A DNA stretch of 64,000 bases from Argentina anserina (Eukaryota > Streptophyta > Magnoliopsida > Rosales > Rosaceae): contig NC_065872.1 in assembly GCF_933775445.1 (NCBI RefSeq), forward strand, positions 20,708,001 through 20,772,000, in the 5' to 3' direction. The position numbers were made by a program, and so were the translations under genes. The stretch's first letter is position 1; each line of letters starts with the position of its first letter. Below are positions 48,090 through 59,836 of the stretch, piece by piece. The notes under the pieces were generated by a model. The model worked only from the letters and a program-made list of their open reading frames with translations. It was not told the origin of the DNA and did no database searches.

Positions 48090-51000
48090 ATGGGGTTGGG
48101 ATCGCTCGCTTCCAGGGCCCTCCGGCCCAGAGCCACCAGGCTCCTCCTCCAGCGTACCATGGTCACATCCACCGGGGAGCTCAAGAATCCGGAGCCATCC
48201 ACCGCCGCCCAGCCCGAGGCCCCCGCCGCCGACCTCCCTCCCGGGATCCCCGTTGGTGGGGCCCGAGTCCACTTTGCCAACCCGGACGATGCGATCGAGG
48301 TCTTCGTGGATGGATACCCTGTCCAAATCCCCAAGGGCATGTCGGTGTTGCAGGCCTGTGAGGTCGCCGGCGTTGACATCCCTAGGTTTTGCTACCACAG
48401 CAGATTGTCCATTGCCGGAAACTGCCGTATGTGCCTCGTCGAGGTTGAGAAGTCGCCCAAGCCCGTCGCCTCTTGCGCCATGCCTGCCATGCCTGGTCTG
48501 TTTTGCTTTCTCCATTTCCACATTAATGTTTTCAGTGAAAGCTTTGCCTAATTGTCATCTATCCAATGAAGAATCGGCCGTTTTGATGTTTGCAATTTTA
48601 AGTTTTGTGAGTAAAGTTGTGATGTTTTTGATGAAATTTTCGTATTAGGTATGAAAATTAAGACAGACACTCCGATAGCGAAGAAGGCTCGTGAAGGAGT
48701 GATGGAGTTTTTGTTGATGAATCATCCTTTGGACTGTCCAATTTGTGATCAGGGAGGAGAATGTGATCTCCAGGACCAGTCTATGGCATTTGGATCTGAC
48801 CGTGGCCGTTTCACTGAAATGAAGAGATCAGTGGTGGACAAGAATCTTGGTCCTTTGGTCAAGACTGTCATGACACGCTGCATTCAATGTACAAGGTCAG
48901 AGTTGAATTTTACTTCTTAGTCACCCTTTTGTGCTGCTATGTATTTTTACTACTGTTCTCTTGACTTAGAAGACAAGGTGGATATGCTTTGATGCACTAT
49001 TTGGGATTATTAGATTGTTTATGTTCTTACATAGTGAGGTACTCACTTTCCTTTATGCCTTGTTGCAAAGAGCAAACAAATTATTAATGGTTACTTAATT
49101 TTGACTACTACATGGTCACAAAAAGTTGTAAACAAGTCCTTCGTGTATGGCACTGGGTGGTGAGTTATGGCATTAGCACTCTAAATTCTGTCTTGTAGGC
49201 TATAATCTTACTTGCAAGGTTAATTGTTAATGATGTTCATGTGGAGTTGAAAGAGAATGTAGAGTTTCTTGCATCTTCTAGAGTTATATTGGATTTCTGA
49301 TGTCATATGTTTACTTTTTTGGTTTTTCCTAAGACACTAGCTACAGTCATTAATAACTAGGTGTTTTAGGCTTCTGGTGTCATTTGTACTACTATACATG
49401 GTATGCTATCAATACTTTTAAATCAATGAATGAAATTGCTTTTTTCGTTTTTCCCTGTCAAACAGTAAAGTTTTCTCGGATCATTTGTAAGAAATTTGTT
49501 TTGCGAGTTTTAGAGCCTGTCTGGTGTGATCACAGATTTTGTTCTGTCCCTACTATCCCAATTCCATGACCACAACTCCTATTTCCCACAACTCCTATTC
49601 ATCCCTCTTAAGACCTTACACCACTGTGTTATCACAGATTTTGTTATGCCCATACTATCCCAATTCCATGACCACAACTCCTATTTCCCACAACTCCTAT
49701 CCATCCCTCTTAAGACCTTACACCACCGTGTTTCCTTCATCTGGAGTGACCTGCATGTTACACATTTTTTCGTGGTGTCTTGCATCAGAAATGAAATGAA
49801 AACATTGATGGTATTATGCTATTACAGCTGGACCTAAGGTGCTGCTCATGATGCAAGTCTCAGGCCCATCCATATGTGGGAGCCCTAAATTATTTTTGAG
49901 TTATAATTATGTTTTCATTGATGTATCTGACATGTTGGCAGAGGAGCATGGTGGCATGAGATGTCTAGTTTATGATGGTCTGGGGTTTGAATCATCTTAT
50001 ATTCTTATTGGCAATTGCTGTACTATATGACAAAGATAAATCTTGGGATTGCTTCCACATCTTCTTTAACTTAATTGTACTATAAGAGATGCTTGTTTTC
50101 GCATAATGCTAAATAGTTTGGAAAACCACAAGAATATGACTATGTTATTCCACTTCATCAATATGGCAATTGTTTAATATGGTGTGCCTTTTGGATAATT
50201 ATTCTTTGATCCATCTTATTGTTGTCAATATGAGTGTTATGGTTGCTCTGGCTCTGAGTTCTTATTTCTACCCCACCGCAGCATAATTACCATACGACTC
50301 TAGTTTAACATTTTCTGTGAGTTTTTCTGAGAGGTATATGTTGTGTATTAAGTAGCTTTTGAGAAGCATTCATACATTTGCTTACTAAATTGATTGCTTT
50401 ACAGGTTGAAGGAAACTTATGCAATTTTTTATCTTTCTTGCACCCTTCCCAGTTACTCCATAGAAAATATTTTATAATACAAAAACATCTTATTAGCCTT
50501 GTGCATTTAATTTCTCTTTTGTATTCTTTATTTTGTATGTGCATGTGATGAGGTTATCTCTTAAACTAAGAACAGTGGAATCACTTTAACTTGAAGGTTT
50601 TCATGCACATGCTGTTTTGAAAGATTTTGACACTTGTCCATAATATATCCTATGACCAGATCAAAGAAGCTCTAATACCTTTTTTGTTATTGAGCCTCTC
50701 AATGACTATTCTGCTAGGGTTTGTTTAAGTCCTTTTTTGTTACATTCTTAGGAAGCAGCCACTTCTCCACATATGATCTTCTTGGTTGTTGACCACTTGT
50801 TAGTGGAATGCAAATTTTAGTATGAAATATCACAGATAGTTGCCATTTCATCCTTTGACTTCGGGGAAGTGCTTATGGCAAAGATTCTGATATAAAAGTT
50901 TTTTTTTTATTCTGCAGGTGCGTCAGGTTTGCAACAGAGGTTGCTGGGGTTCAGGACCTTGGAATGTTAGGCCGTGGAAGTGGAGAGGAAATTGGGACTT

Positions 51001-53725
51001 ACGTTGAAAAGCTTATGACAAGTGAACTTTCGGGAAATGTTATAGATATCTGTCCTGTAGGAGCCCTAACCTCGAAACCATTTGCATTCAAAGCTCGTAA
51101 TTGGGAATTAAAGGGAACAGAGACCATTGATGTTACTGATGCTGTTGGATCGAACATTCGAATTGATAGCAGAGGTCCAGAAGTCATGCGCATTGTTCCA
51201 CGTTTAAATGAGGTACCTGTGTTTTTATGTTTTCATGTTCAATGCCTTGATGCTTTCAGTTGCATTTGTGGACTGAGACTTTGCAAGCAATACAATCCAT
51301 TCGCATGAGTTGTTATTATGTGCATTGTTTGATGGATCTGTCATGATAAAAAACTTGTTCGACATGTGCTCATATTGTGTTGAATCTTCCATGCTGTTTA
51401 TAACAAAATTCTTGTATGCCAAAAAAAGAAATGTTTCACGGTAAAATAAATATTTGGTTTTGTGATTTTTTATCTCCTATTTTTCAAGCTGTCTCGTACG
51501 TTTATTATGAACAAAAGAAAAAGATATAGCGGCTATTCTTTAACCATATTCTCCAGCTACCTTGCCCCTTGATATCAAGAGCTTCATCCCACAGTTTAGA
51601 TAAATTGGCGTGTGTGTGCACGCACGTGCGCGTGCCTGCGCTTTTTGTTTCTGTTTTTGTTTTTGTTTTTATTGTTAGTATCTTTTGCCCATCTCTGGTT
51701 TTTTGTTATGCATTTCTTTTTCATTCAGCTTAAAAGCAGAATGTTATCTTTGCTAAACAAAATCAATCTTTGTACAGAATCCAGTCTATTTTTTGCACAT
51801 CCAGTATTCCATCTAAAATAAATGTGGTGGCTGCGGACACCTCAATACTACTGCCTTTTGTTATTCATATTATAATTTTTTGTTTGTAATATTTCCTTCT
51901 CTGCATCAAACCTGTTCATAGAAAAGTGATTTGGGGATGTATTACTGAGTTCCTGGGAACTCCTTATACCACATGTTCTTTTGGGTTGAGGATGCTGTCA
52001 AATTATTCTAGATTTTTAACTTTTGACTTTTGGGGATTATTTCCTTTCGGGCTTCACCTTTACGGTTAAGCCTTATTACTGTTCTGGTGATTTCTTCTTT
52101 GATGTACTTCTGGTTTCTATTCATATTCTTGGATGCCATCATCTTTGTTTGAAAGCCATAAAATCAATTAAGCAATCTGAAAGTGTAAGGACAAGATTTT
52201 CATCTTTTAGTATTGTTCTTCCTTTATTTACGTATTTGGTTACCACCTATTGTAGGACATAAATGAGGAATGGATATCAGACAAAACTCGATTTTGTTAT
52301 GATGGTTTGAAGAGGCAAAGGTTGAATGACCCTATGATTCGTGGTGCTGATGGACGCTTTAAGCCCGTGAGTTGGCGTGAAGCCCTTGCAGTTGTAGCTG
52401 AGATGGCTCATAAAGTTAAGCCAGAAGAAATTGTTGGGGTTGCTGGTCAGCTGTCTGATGCTGAGTCCATGATGGCACTAAAAGACTTCTTAAATAAAAT
52501 GGGGTGTAACAATGTGTGGTGTGAAGGAAATGGTTCCAACTGTGATGCTGATCTTCGATCTGGATATATAATGAACAGTAGAATTGCTGGACTTGAGAAG
52601 GCAGATGCTTTTCTATTGGTTGGCACCCAGGTATCATTCTGCAATTTAATGATTTCTGCGGCACAATAATTTTCTCTGCTATTACATGCTTTATGTACTG
52701 TTGATTTTGTTTGAGGTTGAATGGGTAATTGGGGTAGTGGCCTAGTAGGTCTTCGGTGGTGAGTGATTATATTCTGCTTTAAATATGGTTATTATTCTGA
52801 ACTCATGCTTTTATTACATTACCAGCCGAGAGTGGAAGCTGCTATTGTTAATGCCAGAATCCGGAAGACAGTGATATCTAACCAAGCCAAGGTTGGGTAT
52901 GTTGGTCCTGAAGCTGATTTAAATTATGAACACCAGCATCTTGGAACAGGCCCCAATGGACTTCTAGAACTCGCGGAACGTCGGCATCCATTCTCATCGG
53001 TCTTGATAAATGCGAAAAACCCTGCCATTATTGTAGGTGCTGGGCTGTTTGAGAGAAAAGACAAGGACGCAATTTTCTCAGCTCTTGAAACCATTGCCAA
53101 ATACTCAGATGCTGTAAGGCCTGATTGGAATGGATTCAATGTACTGCTTCTCAAAGCGGCCCAGGCTGCAGCACTTGACCTTGGACTTGTGCCAGAATCT
53201 GAAAAGAGCATTGAGTCTGCAAAGTTCGTTTACCTGATGGGTGCTGATGATGTTAACTTAGAGAAGGTACCATCTGATGCATTTGTGGTTTATCAAGGGC
53301 ATCATGGCGATCGGGGTGTGTATCGTGCTAACGTCATCCTCCCGGCAGCAGCATTCAGTGAAAAGGAAGGAACATATGTAAATACTGAAGGATATTCTCA
53401 GCAAACATTGCCTGCAGTTCCAACTGTTGGTGATGCCAGAGACGACTGGAAGATTCTCCGTGCTCTATCTGAGGTAGCGGGTGTGAAGCTGCCTTATGAT
53501 TCAGTTGGGGCCATACGAGCCCGGATAAAGATTGTGGCACCAAACATCTTAAACATAGACGGGAGAGAGCCAGCAACCTTTTCATTTTCGATTAAGCCTG
53601 AGACCACTCAGAAAATGGATTTGACTCCATTTGGTATTGCAGTTGATAATTTCTATATGACTGATTCTATCACCAGGGCATCAAAGATAATGGCGCAATG
53701 CAGTGCGTTGCTGTTGAAGAAGTGA
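48090..53725 (+). CDS. NDUFS1: NADH dehydrogenase (complex I) 75-kDa subunit, mitochondrial (5 exons)
   Basis: This is the largest subunit of the complex I peripheral arm; it carries electrons from NADH through iron-sulfur clusters in the mitochondrial matrix. Exons 48090-48495, 48649-48895, 50918-51212, 52256-52630 and 52826-53725 join in phase to 2223 nt, or 740 aa, close to the usual plant length. An Arg/Ser-rich presequence (residues 1-25) has no acidic residue. The 2Fe-2S cluster ligands are C101, C112, C115 and C129. The N5 ligands are H161, C165, C168 and C174. The N4 ligands are C213, C216, C219 and C263. The C-terminal two-thirds is the molybdopterin oxidoreductase-like domain, with no internal stops. 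Exon 1 is GC-rich (CG-rich codons) unlike later exons. AATAAA at 53753 may be a polyadenylation signal. Nothing appears broken. Confidence 0.97.
49530..49733 (+). repeat. Two-copy tandem duplication, 102-bp unit, in NDUFS1 intron 2
   Basis: The unit TCACAGATTTTGTT…ACCACTGTGTTA at 49530 repeats at 49632 with a handful of changes, giving a very similar peptide in two frames. It is intronic. Confidence 0.9.
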
Positions 53726-54353
53726 GTAGCAACGTTCTTTTGTTTTTGTTGTAATAAATTTATTCCCTTTCCTACGTTCGAAGTTATTCTTCACTGGGAT
53801 TTTGTTGGCCGGAGCTTCTGGAACTTTGGAAGTACTTCCAATAAAACTATTTTACGCTTGGTCATTGTAATGCAATGTGAAAACATGTTCTGTACAATCG
53901 GTTTAATCTTCAAGGTTATTTAGTCACTGATGTACGAACATCTCTAAGCTGAAGAATTTTTTTTTATCACTGGCCTGAAATCAATACAAATTCTAAAAAT
54001 TATCTCAGAATTTCTGAAATTTAGAATCCGATTATGATTAAAAAGGTTTGGATTCCTTGAAAATTTCTTTTATCAACTTACCATGGTGCAACAACTTTGA
54101 CTCCCTGAGAAATTAGAAAGCCAATCATATTAAAGAAGAGTATGGACTTCATAAACTGAAACGTGAAAACCAACCAGAAGAAACGGGATATGATGAGTGG
54201 TCAATAAACAAACAAACAAGGAGAAGAAATGTCGGACTTTCTTCTCTCCTAAAGCTGGAGCCACATTGGAGTGAAAAAAATAACAAACAAGATAGATACC
54301 AAATTTCCAAATTTCATCTTCTGAACGAAATAAACAAGAAAGATGCACTTGGC
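53726..54353 (+). other. NDUFS1 3' flank
   Basis: Contains AATAAA signals near 53753 and 53839, then AT-rich sequence with no gene. Confidence 0.5.
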
Positions 54354-54901
54354 TAGGGGTGGGCACGGGACGGGATGGGACTCATCCCACGTCCCGTCCC
54401 ACTCTTTTGAATCGGGACGGGATCGGGACGGGGCGAGGGTTTTTAAAAATGCATCCCACTCGGGATTAATCCCGGTTGGGACGGACGGGATCGGGACGGG
54501 ACGGGACAAATTCCACCTTCCTATAAAGTTAAATAAAAACCTATATTTTTACTTTTTCATTAACAAAATAATATTTAATAATGAAAATTTAACCAAAAAT
54601 ACATATTATGTTCAAAATATTATAATTTACCATTATTATTTGAATTGATATAATTTTGGAGTTATTAAAAACATAAATTAGTTTCATTTTGATACAAATA
54701 TATAAGAATTTTTTAAGTTTTCATTAAAGGTGCGACGGGACGGGACGAAGTGGGATAGAAATTATTCGTCCCACGTCCCATCCCACTATTATGAAACGAG
54801 ACGGGATCGGGACGGGACGAACGTTTTTAGACCTCCGTCCCGTCCCGTCCCTACGAATTTCAGGACGGGATCGGGATTTCCATTTTTTATGCCCACCCCT
54901 A
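54354..54901. mobile_element. hAT-type MITE with G-rich ends
   Basis: Terminal inverted repeats TAGGGGTGGGCA / TGCCCACCCCTA bound a 548-bp non-coding element. The flanks CACTTGGC (54346-54353) and CACTTGGT (54902-54909) match at 7 of 8 positions, the 8-bp target duplication of hAT elements. Both subterminal regions carry many GGGACGGGA-type words on both strands around an AT-rich centre, so the two arms could pair. Short ORFs in it are meaningless. It lies between NDUFS1 and the MAPEG gene. Confidence 0.9.
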
Positions 54902-56246
54902 CACTTGGTCCTTAATTTTTTAATTAACTTGTTTGAAGTTATAGCTTACTAGAACTTTTGAAAGTAGTCATGACTCATGAAAAAAAAAATTTATGCATTG
55001 ATATGATAAATCTAAAAAATGGGAGTGCAAAGGACCAGTAGTTTCATTGCTAATAGCAAGCATCATTGTCAGAACTGATAACTCCAACTCGTACATGGAC
55101 ATGAAAGCCTACAAAACACTCAAAAACACTACCTTGTTTGAAAAAAAAAAAAAAACACTTCCTTATCTCTGCACTGTAGAAACAATGAAAGATCAAACTA
55201 ACCCAGTATCACTTGAAACTCAAGCCTGGTAGAAGTCGGAAAAACATTAGTATAGAGAGTAGAAACACAAGTTGTCCATCCACAACTTCACTCAGTGGTG
55301 AAGAGGAATGATCCCCCCAAACTGTTTGATACCAAAAGGCCCTGAAATGATGGAAATAGAAGGCCACAACCAGTAAATTGAAGTTCTGTCAACACTTTTG
55401 GAGGAAGCTTCTTCTGTTCATGATATTAGGTAATGTTTGTGGTAGTGATCATCCATTGCGTCCTTATTCTTTCCGCTCTGTTCATATCAAGGAATTTGAG
55501 GGAAAATAGATGGACCAAATTATGCGAATTGATGTCTGCACTCTGCAGTGTCCAGAGTTTAGCACAAAAGCAAAAGCCTTACTTTTCCTTCAGTAATCAC
55601 CACAAAGTTTCAATGAATCGAATCAGTTGTTAATTGTGGAGCAAAAAAGAATCGAGGCAAATGGAGGGGGAACGAATTCAATTCATCAAACAACTGTACC
55701 ATATATGTACTAAAAATATAAATAACTTTTCATTAAAACCCACAAACATGACAATTATTATGCGTGTATGAGGTTGTGTATTTTTAGTATCCAAGTTAGT
55801 TGCAAGACTTATATTAGTCATGTTGGGGGAGCACGAAAAGACGATGAAGATATCAATATAATTTATTGGCCAGTGGTCTGTTTCTCACACTATATGAACC
55901 CTTGAAACGTTTAATCAAAACGGGGACAAAAAGGGACAACACAGAACCAGATCCTCAATACAAGAGAAAACATGACAATCCGTGCATAAATAGTCATGAG
56001 AATATTTATGCACGGATATTATAAATAACCAATTGGAGAGCAAAGCAGCAGAAGTAGTTTCATTGCTATTAGTAAACATAATTCACATACAGTAACTGAT
56101 AAGTGATAAATCGAACTTGCAGACATGAAAGCCTATAAAATAAACACTATCTTATCTCCTTATTAACTGTAACACCGAAAACAGTATCAGCATACGAGAT
56201 AGCCGGCACAGGCAAAAGCCCTGAGCCCTCGTGTTGGTTTGAGTAG
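54902..56246. other. Spacer with partial duplicate of the MAPEG gene 3' end
   Basis: The stretch about 55020-55330 resembles the 3' flank and last exon of the MAPEG gene at about 56035-56325: both contain TAGTTTCATTGCTA, ATGAAAGCCTA and a CTTATCTC segment in the same order. No complete gene is present. It has a poly(A) run at about 55141-55155. Confidence 0.45.
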
Positions 56247-56971
56247 TTATCCTTGGAGAAGAAGAGTGACCCCGAACGATATTGTGCACCCTATAAGCCC
56301 CATCAAAGCCAAGAACGCGTACTTCCTATAAATGATGAAAACAAAAACAGTCAAATCAAAAGTTCATCGTGCATCATCAAACATATGTAGATCCTAAATG
56401 TAAAATGGGGTCCCCTCCAACTATACACCATGGACTGATTGATATATTAGCTCGACCCAGATGTCTCTGTCAATTCTTAATCGAAATAATTTACCTTGAA
56501 ACCCAGAAATGGAGTCATTTTGTAAGTGTAGACATAATTGAAATATTACATAACTGGGTTCAAAGATGGTGGTAAAACAAAGATGGAAACAAACCCAATA
56601 GAGAGACGCTTTTGTGGGTCGCCGGTGGAGTAGCCTTGGAAGTAGAAGAAGCGGGAGACGGTGTAGAGCAAACCGAGGGAGGCAGAGATGCAAGGATGCC
56701 TGAGACCACCCAAAATGAGGAAGACAAAGAACAGAGGCAGCATTTCAAGAGAGTTCTGGTGACCTCTCTGAACACAGTTGAACACGTTGGCGTCTTTGTT
56801 GTCGGACTCGGATGCATACATGGTTGGGTAGAACACCTTGTACTTCTTCCTTGCCAACCCCACTTTGGCGGCCATGAAGAAATTCAGGAAGCTGTACAGG
56901 ACAGCAACCAGAACCACATAGCCGTAACCTTTAGGGAGCAATTCCACGACTGAAGAAGAAGAAGAAGCCAT
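56247..56971 (-). CDS. MGST3: Microsomal glutathione S-transferase 3-like protein (MAPEG), 2 exons
   Basis: MAPEG proteins are small integral membrane enzymes of the endoplasmic reticulum that use glutathione for transferase or peroxidase reactions on lipophilic substrates. Exon 1 (56971 to 56595) ends in phase 2 with GG|GT. Exon 2 (56325 to 56247) follows an AG and ends at TAA. They total 456 nt, or 151 aa, the normal family length. Four hydrophobic segments lie at about 16-35, 77-91, 95-112 and 127-147. The signature around residues 63-79 (VFNCVQRGHQNSLEMLP) holds the conserved Arg, Gln, Asn and Glu. The poly-serine start (MASSSSSVVE) is typical of plant members. The intron is 269 bp. No defect is seen. 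The plant role is not shown by sequence. Confidence 0.93.
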
Positions 56972-57330
56972 TTCAGATCTGCTGTTAAACTTGAAAACCG
57001 AGTTGAGATATGGATGGAGATTCTCTTGGGGTTTTCCTAGGCTTTATACCAAGTTCCCCGACTTTTCCTCCAAGGCAGTTCTGTATTTTAATTGTAAATA
57101 AAATCATTCGGTAAGTAACAACAAATATATGATACAATTATGTTCACACCGTCACTACTTTATCATAAAATTTATGTTCAACTACCATTAGATTTACATC
57201 TAAAGATTAATAATAAAATAATTCAACTTTAAAGAGATTTTTCTCACATTTGAGATTTACATCTAAGAGTAATTGAGCATGAATTCTACGGTCAATTAGT
57301 AACGACTGAACAATACTCATATATGATATA
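56972..57330. other. 5' flank of the MAPEG gene
   Basis: Leader and promoter side of the reverse-strand gene. No other gene is seen and no convincing TATA box was fixed. Confidence 0.35.
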
Positions 57331-57354
57331 TGAAGTGGTTGATGGCAAATAATC

Positions 57355-57500
57355 ACATGCGGTTGAGTGGGTAAGAGTCTTGGTGTGAGCATCTCTCATA
57401 TAGAAGTTTGAATTCTGCCAATACTAATCGGAGTTTAAATCTTAATTTATTTTTAATACGTTAATTGGAGTTTAAATCTCAATTTATTATTAATAATTAG
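57355..57500 (+). repeat. Possible tRNA-derived SINE
   Basis: GGTTGAGTGGGTAAGAGTC resembles a polymerase III A box, and AAGTTTGAATTCTGCC about 50 bp later resembles a B box. AT-rich sequence with two GAGTTTAAATCT phrases follows. There is no poly(A) end or clear target duplication, so this is tentative. Confidence 0.35.
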
Positions 57501-58229
57501 AGGAATGAAGAGTTCTAACATGACCCTCGGTGCAGATTATTTGCGGTTGAAGATATCGACGTTAATTAGATATATATATATATATATATATTTGTTGATG
57601 ACAATTACAAAGAAAGACTACTCATGGTACATATAACAAGTAGACAAGGAGATCCCAATTTTGTTTCTTTCCTAATAGTAAACCTCTTGCGGGAGCTCAA
57701 GACAATTTTTTAATGGGCAGGCAAGAGAGGACTAGAAGATCAGTGCATAAATCATCTCCTTTGTTTTCTAGCAAATCGACTACAGGCACAAGGTGAAAAT
57801 GTTATATACTTTGACTTGATTTCTAATATCAAGCTAGTCTGGTTCTCCAAGCAATTCTAGAACCTTCTGGGTTAGATCAAATCAAAATTTGTATTACAAT
57901 TTTCAGTTTCACAAATGAAATACCATTGACCAAATAGATGACAAATGCAAATGACAATTTCGCTCACCCCTTAGGTCATCATTTTCTGTTCAATTTCATT
58001 GCAAAAGGATATAACGATATAGAAATGAGCTTAGTTTTGATGGCTATATCTACTTGGGAATAGTTATTATGGTTCTCCCTTCTTGACCACCATGAACTTC
58101 CTATTATCCTTGCTGCCACAAAAACTTGGAGTTACATTAGAAGGTACACGTGTACAACTTTGTATGAAGATTTACTCACGGGGCTCTCAACAATTATGAA
58201 TAAGAGATCGTTGGAGGTGGTCTAAAGTT
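57501..58229. other. Spacer
   Basis: Contains a (TA)n run at about 57570-57591 and no supported gene. The last part may belong to the RNase H-like scrap downstream. Confidence 0.35.
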
Positions 58230-58295
58230 TTGATCGATAGATTAACTACATATTCTGTTGATCCCTGGAGAATTAAAATACTGAGTGGATCATGT

Positions 58296-58553
58296 TTGTT
58301 CGTAATATCTGAATTTCAATTTATATTATTACGGCATATTTATCAGGCGGCCAATTTCGTAGTAGATCGCTTGGTAAACCTCACACAAAATTTATCTGTG
58401 CCAACTATTTGGTTCCACTATTTTCCCGGTTATGTGTACCCAGCTTTTCACTTGGATCAATTGAGAAGAGGTGTTCCTAGAGGTCCTATTGTATTCAAAG
58501 TTAACAGGAATAAAAACGAGCTGGGTTTTTTCATTACCAAAGAAGTAAATTGA
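58296..58553 (+). pseudogene. RNase H-like (RVT_3) fragment, LINE-derived
   Basis: A forward frame reads RHIYQAANFVVDRLVNL, then LSVPTIWFHYFP and PAFHLDQLRRG, as at the C-terminal end of RNase H-like domains from plant non-LTR elements, where HIYREAN.VADRLAN is usual. No RT is nearby. It is a second, different scrap from the one at 46.9 kb. Confidence 0.5.
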
Positions 58554-59359
58554 CAATAATAAAAACATTTTTGGTAAAGGTAGATTCTAGTTCCACCTCC
58601 ATATCTTCTTTGTATACCCTCTCTAAATTTTTGTAAATATATTTTTCCTTTTATGCCCCTGGATAAAATAGAGGGTTTGTTGTTTCTTCTCTCAAACTGC
58701 TCCGTTCAATGTTAGGGATTATGGTTGAAATTTTTCCTACCCTTTGGTAGATACGGGAGCAGGCAATCTGGGAGGTATAACACTTGTATGATTACCCGAA
58801 AGAAATGGGGGTGAACCAAAAATCGGCTGGAACTTGATTATTAGGCAGCTAAACCCAGATTTTGAATAAGGGGCAATATAATGAGCTTCGATACAAGTTG
58901 ATCAAAGAAACAAGATTGTGACTATTGTGGAGCAAAGCAACACAAACCTACATACATGCACCTTGGCGGCTTGGCCGTATAGGGCTTGGCTCATTGCCTT
59001 TGCTTCTCCGAGAGAGAAGCTTCGAGCTTTCATTTTTCTAAAATGGCCCAATAGGAAAAATATGTTTACAAAAATTTAAGGAGTACATATAACATATATA
59101 GAGGTGCAACTAGAATCACCATTTCGTTAAAAAAAAAAAAAAAGCTCCTGCGTTGTCACCCCGGCAAGGCTAAAGACAAAGTAACAAAAACAAATTTAAC
59201 AAAGAACCGAGTGGAAAAGCACTACAGTTACAGAGGAGTCAATCATACATTATTATAAATTTCTCAAAGCTTCCCATCCCGAATAAAGCAACAAGACAAT
59301 GATGTACTTCCACCTTCAAACTCCAAACGAAAAGATTTTAGCATGTAGTCTTCATCCTT
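58554..59359. other. Spacer downstream of the GFA-domain gene
   Basis: No gene recognised. The right part should include the 3' untranslated region of the reverse-strand gene ending at 59360. A poly(A) run lies at about 59129-59143. Confidence 0.35.
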
Positions 59360-59779
59360 TTAATTTCTGGAGTCTCCGTTCGACTGCGAAGCAATGTTTG
59401 ATTGCTTGTAGGAGTCTTCCCAGTTTTTTCCATCGAAGTACTTAACCTCAACGTAGGTTAGTGTTCCGGGATCTACACACCTATATGTGATTGCAACCCC
59501 ATCAGGGTTTGACCGTGGATAATAAAAGGAAGTTATCCCACAGACCTTACAGAATGTATGCTTTGCTGTGTGAGTGCCAAAGCTATAAGTTGTAAGAAAC
59601 TGTTCAGAATTACCCAACAATTCAAATCTTTCATAAGGGACAACGAAATGAATATTACCCCTCATAGAGCAATTCGAACAGTTGCAACTCCAAGCCACAA
59701 CCTTAGTAGGTGCTTGAACTCGCCATCTTACATTCTTACAGTGGCATCCACCGTAATGCATTGTCATCTCAGACGCCAT
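59360..59779 (-). CDS. CENP-V/GFA-domain protein (single coding exon)
   Basis: A 139-aa protein with the zinc-binding fold named after glutathione-dependent formaldehyde-activating enzyme and centromere protein V. Cysteine groups sit where the family needs them: C12 and C14 (GGCHC), C32, C34 and C37 (SCNCSNC), and C77 and C80 (FCKVC). The length suits a one-domain plant member. The ATG at 59779 gives a start seven residues before the first conserved Tyr-Gly-Gly-Cys. A likely 3' splice site (ACAG) at 59837 suggests an upstream untranslated exon beyond 59.85 kb. The substrate in plants is unknown and the enzyme name should not be taken as function. No truncation seen. Confidence 0.9.
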   Translation of the reverse strand: MASEMTMHYGGCHCKNVRWRVQAPTKVVAWSCNCSNCSMRGNIHFVVPYERFELLGNSEQFLTTYSFGTHTAKHTFCKVCGITSFYYPRSNPDGVAITYRCVDPGTLTYVEVKYFDGKNWEDSYKQSNIASQSNGDSRN

Positions 59780-59836
59780 GGCTATGATTATAATTCTTTA
59801 ACCGTTCTAATGAACCCACTGTGCACTTTGCTTCAC

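Noticed and set aside
48078..48521. Long reverse-strand ORF (147 codons) across NDUFS1 exon 1
   Set aside because: It mirrors the GC-rich coding exon on the other strand, has no domain I recognise, and exon 1 carries clear complex I motifs.
54343..54915. Gly/Asp/Arg-rich ORFs near the MAPEG gene
   Set aside because: They are translations of the GGGACGGGA-type words of the MITE.
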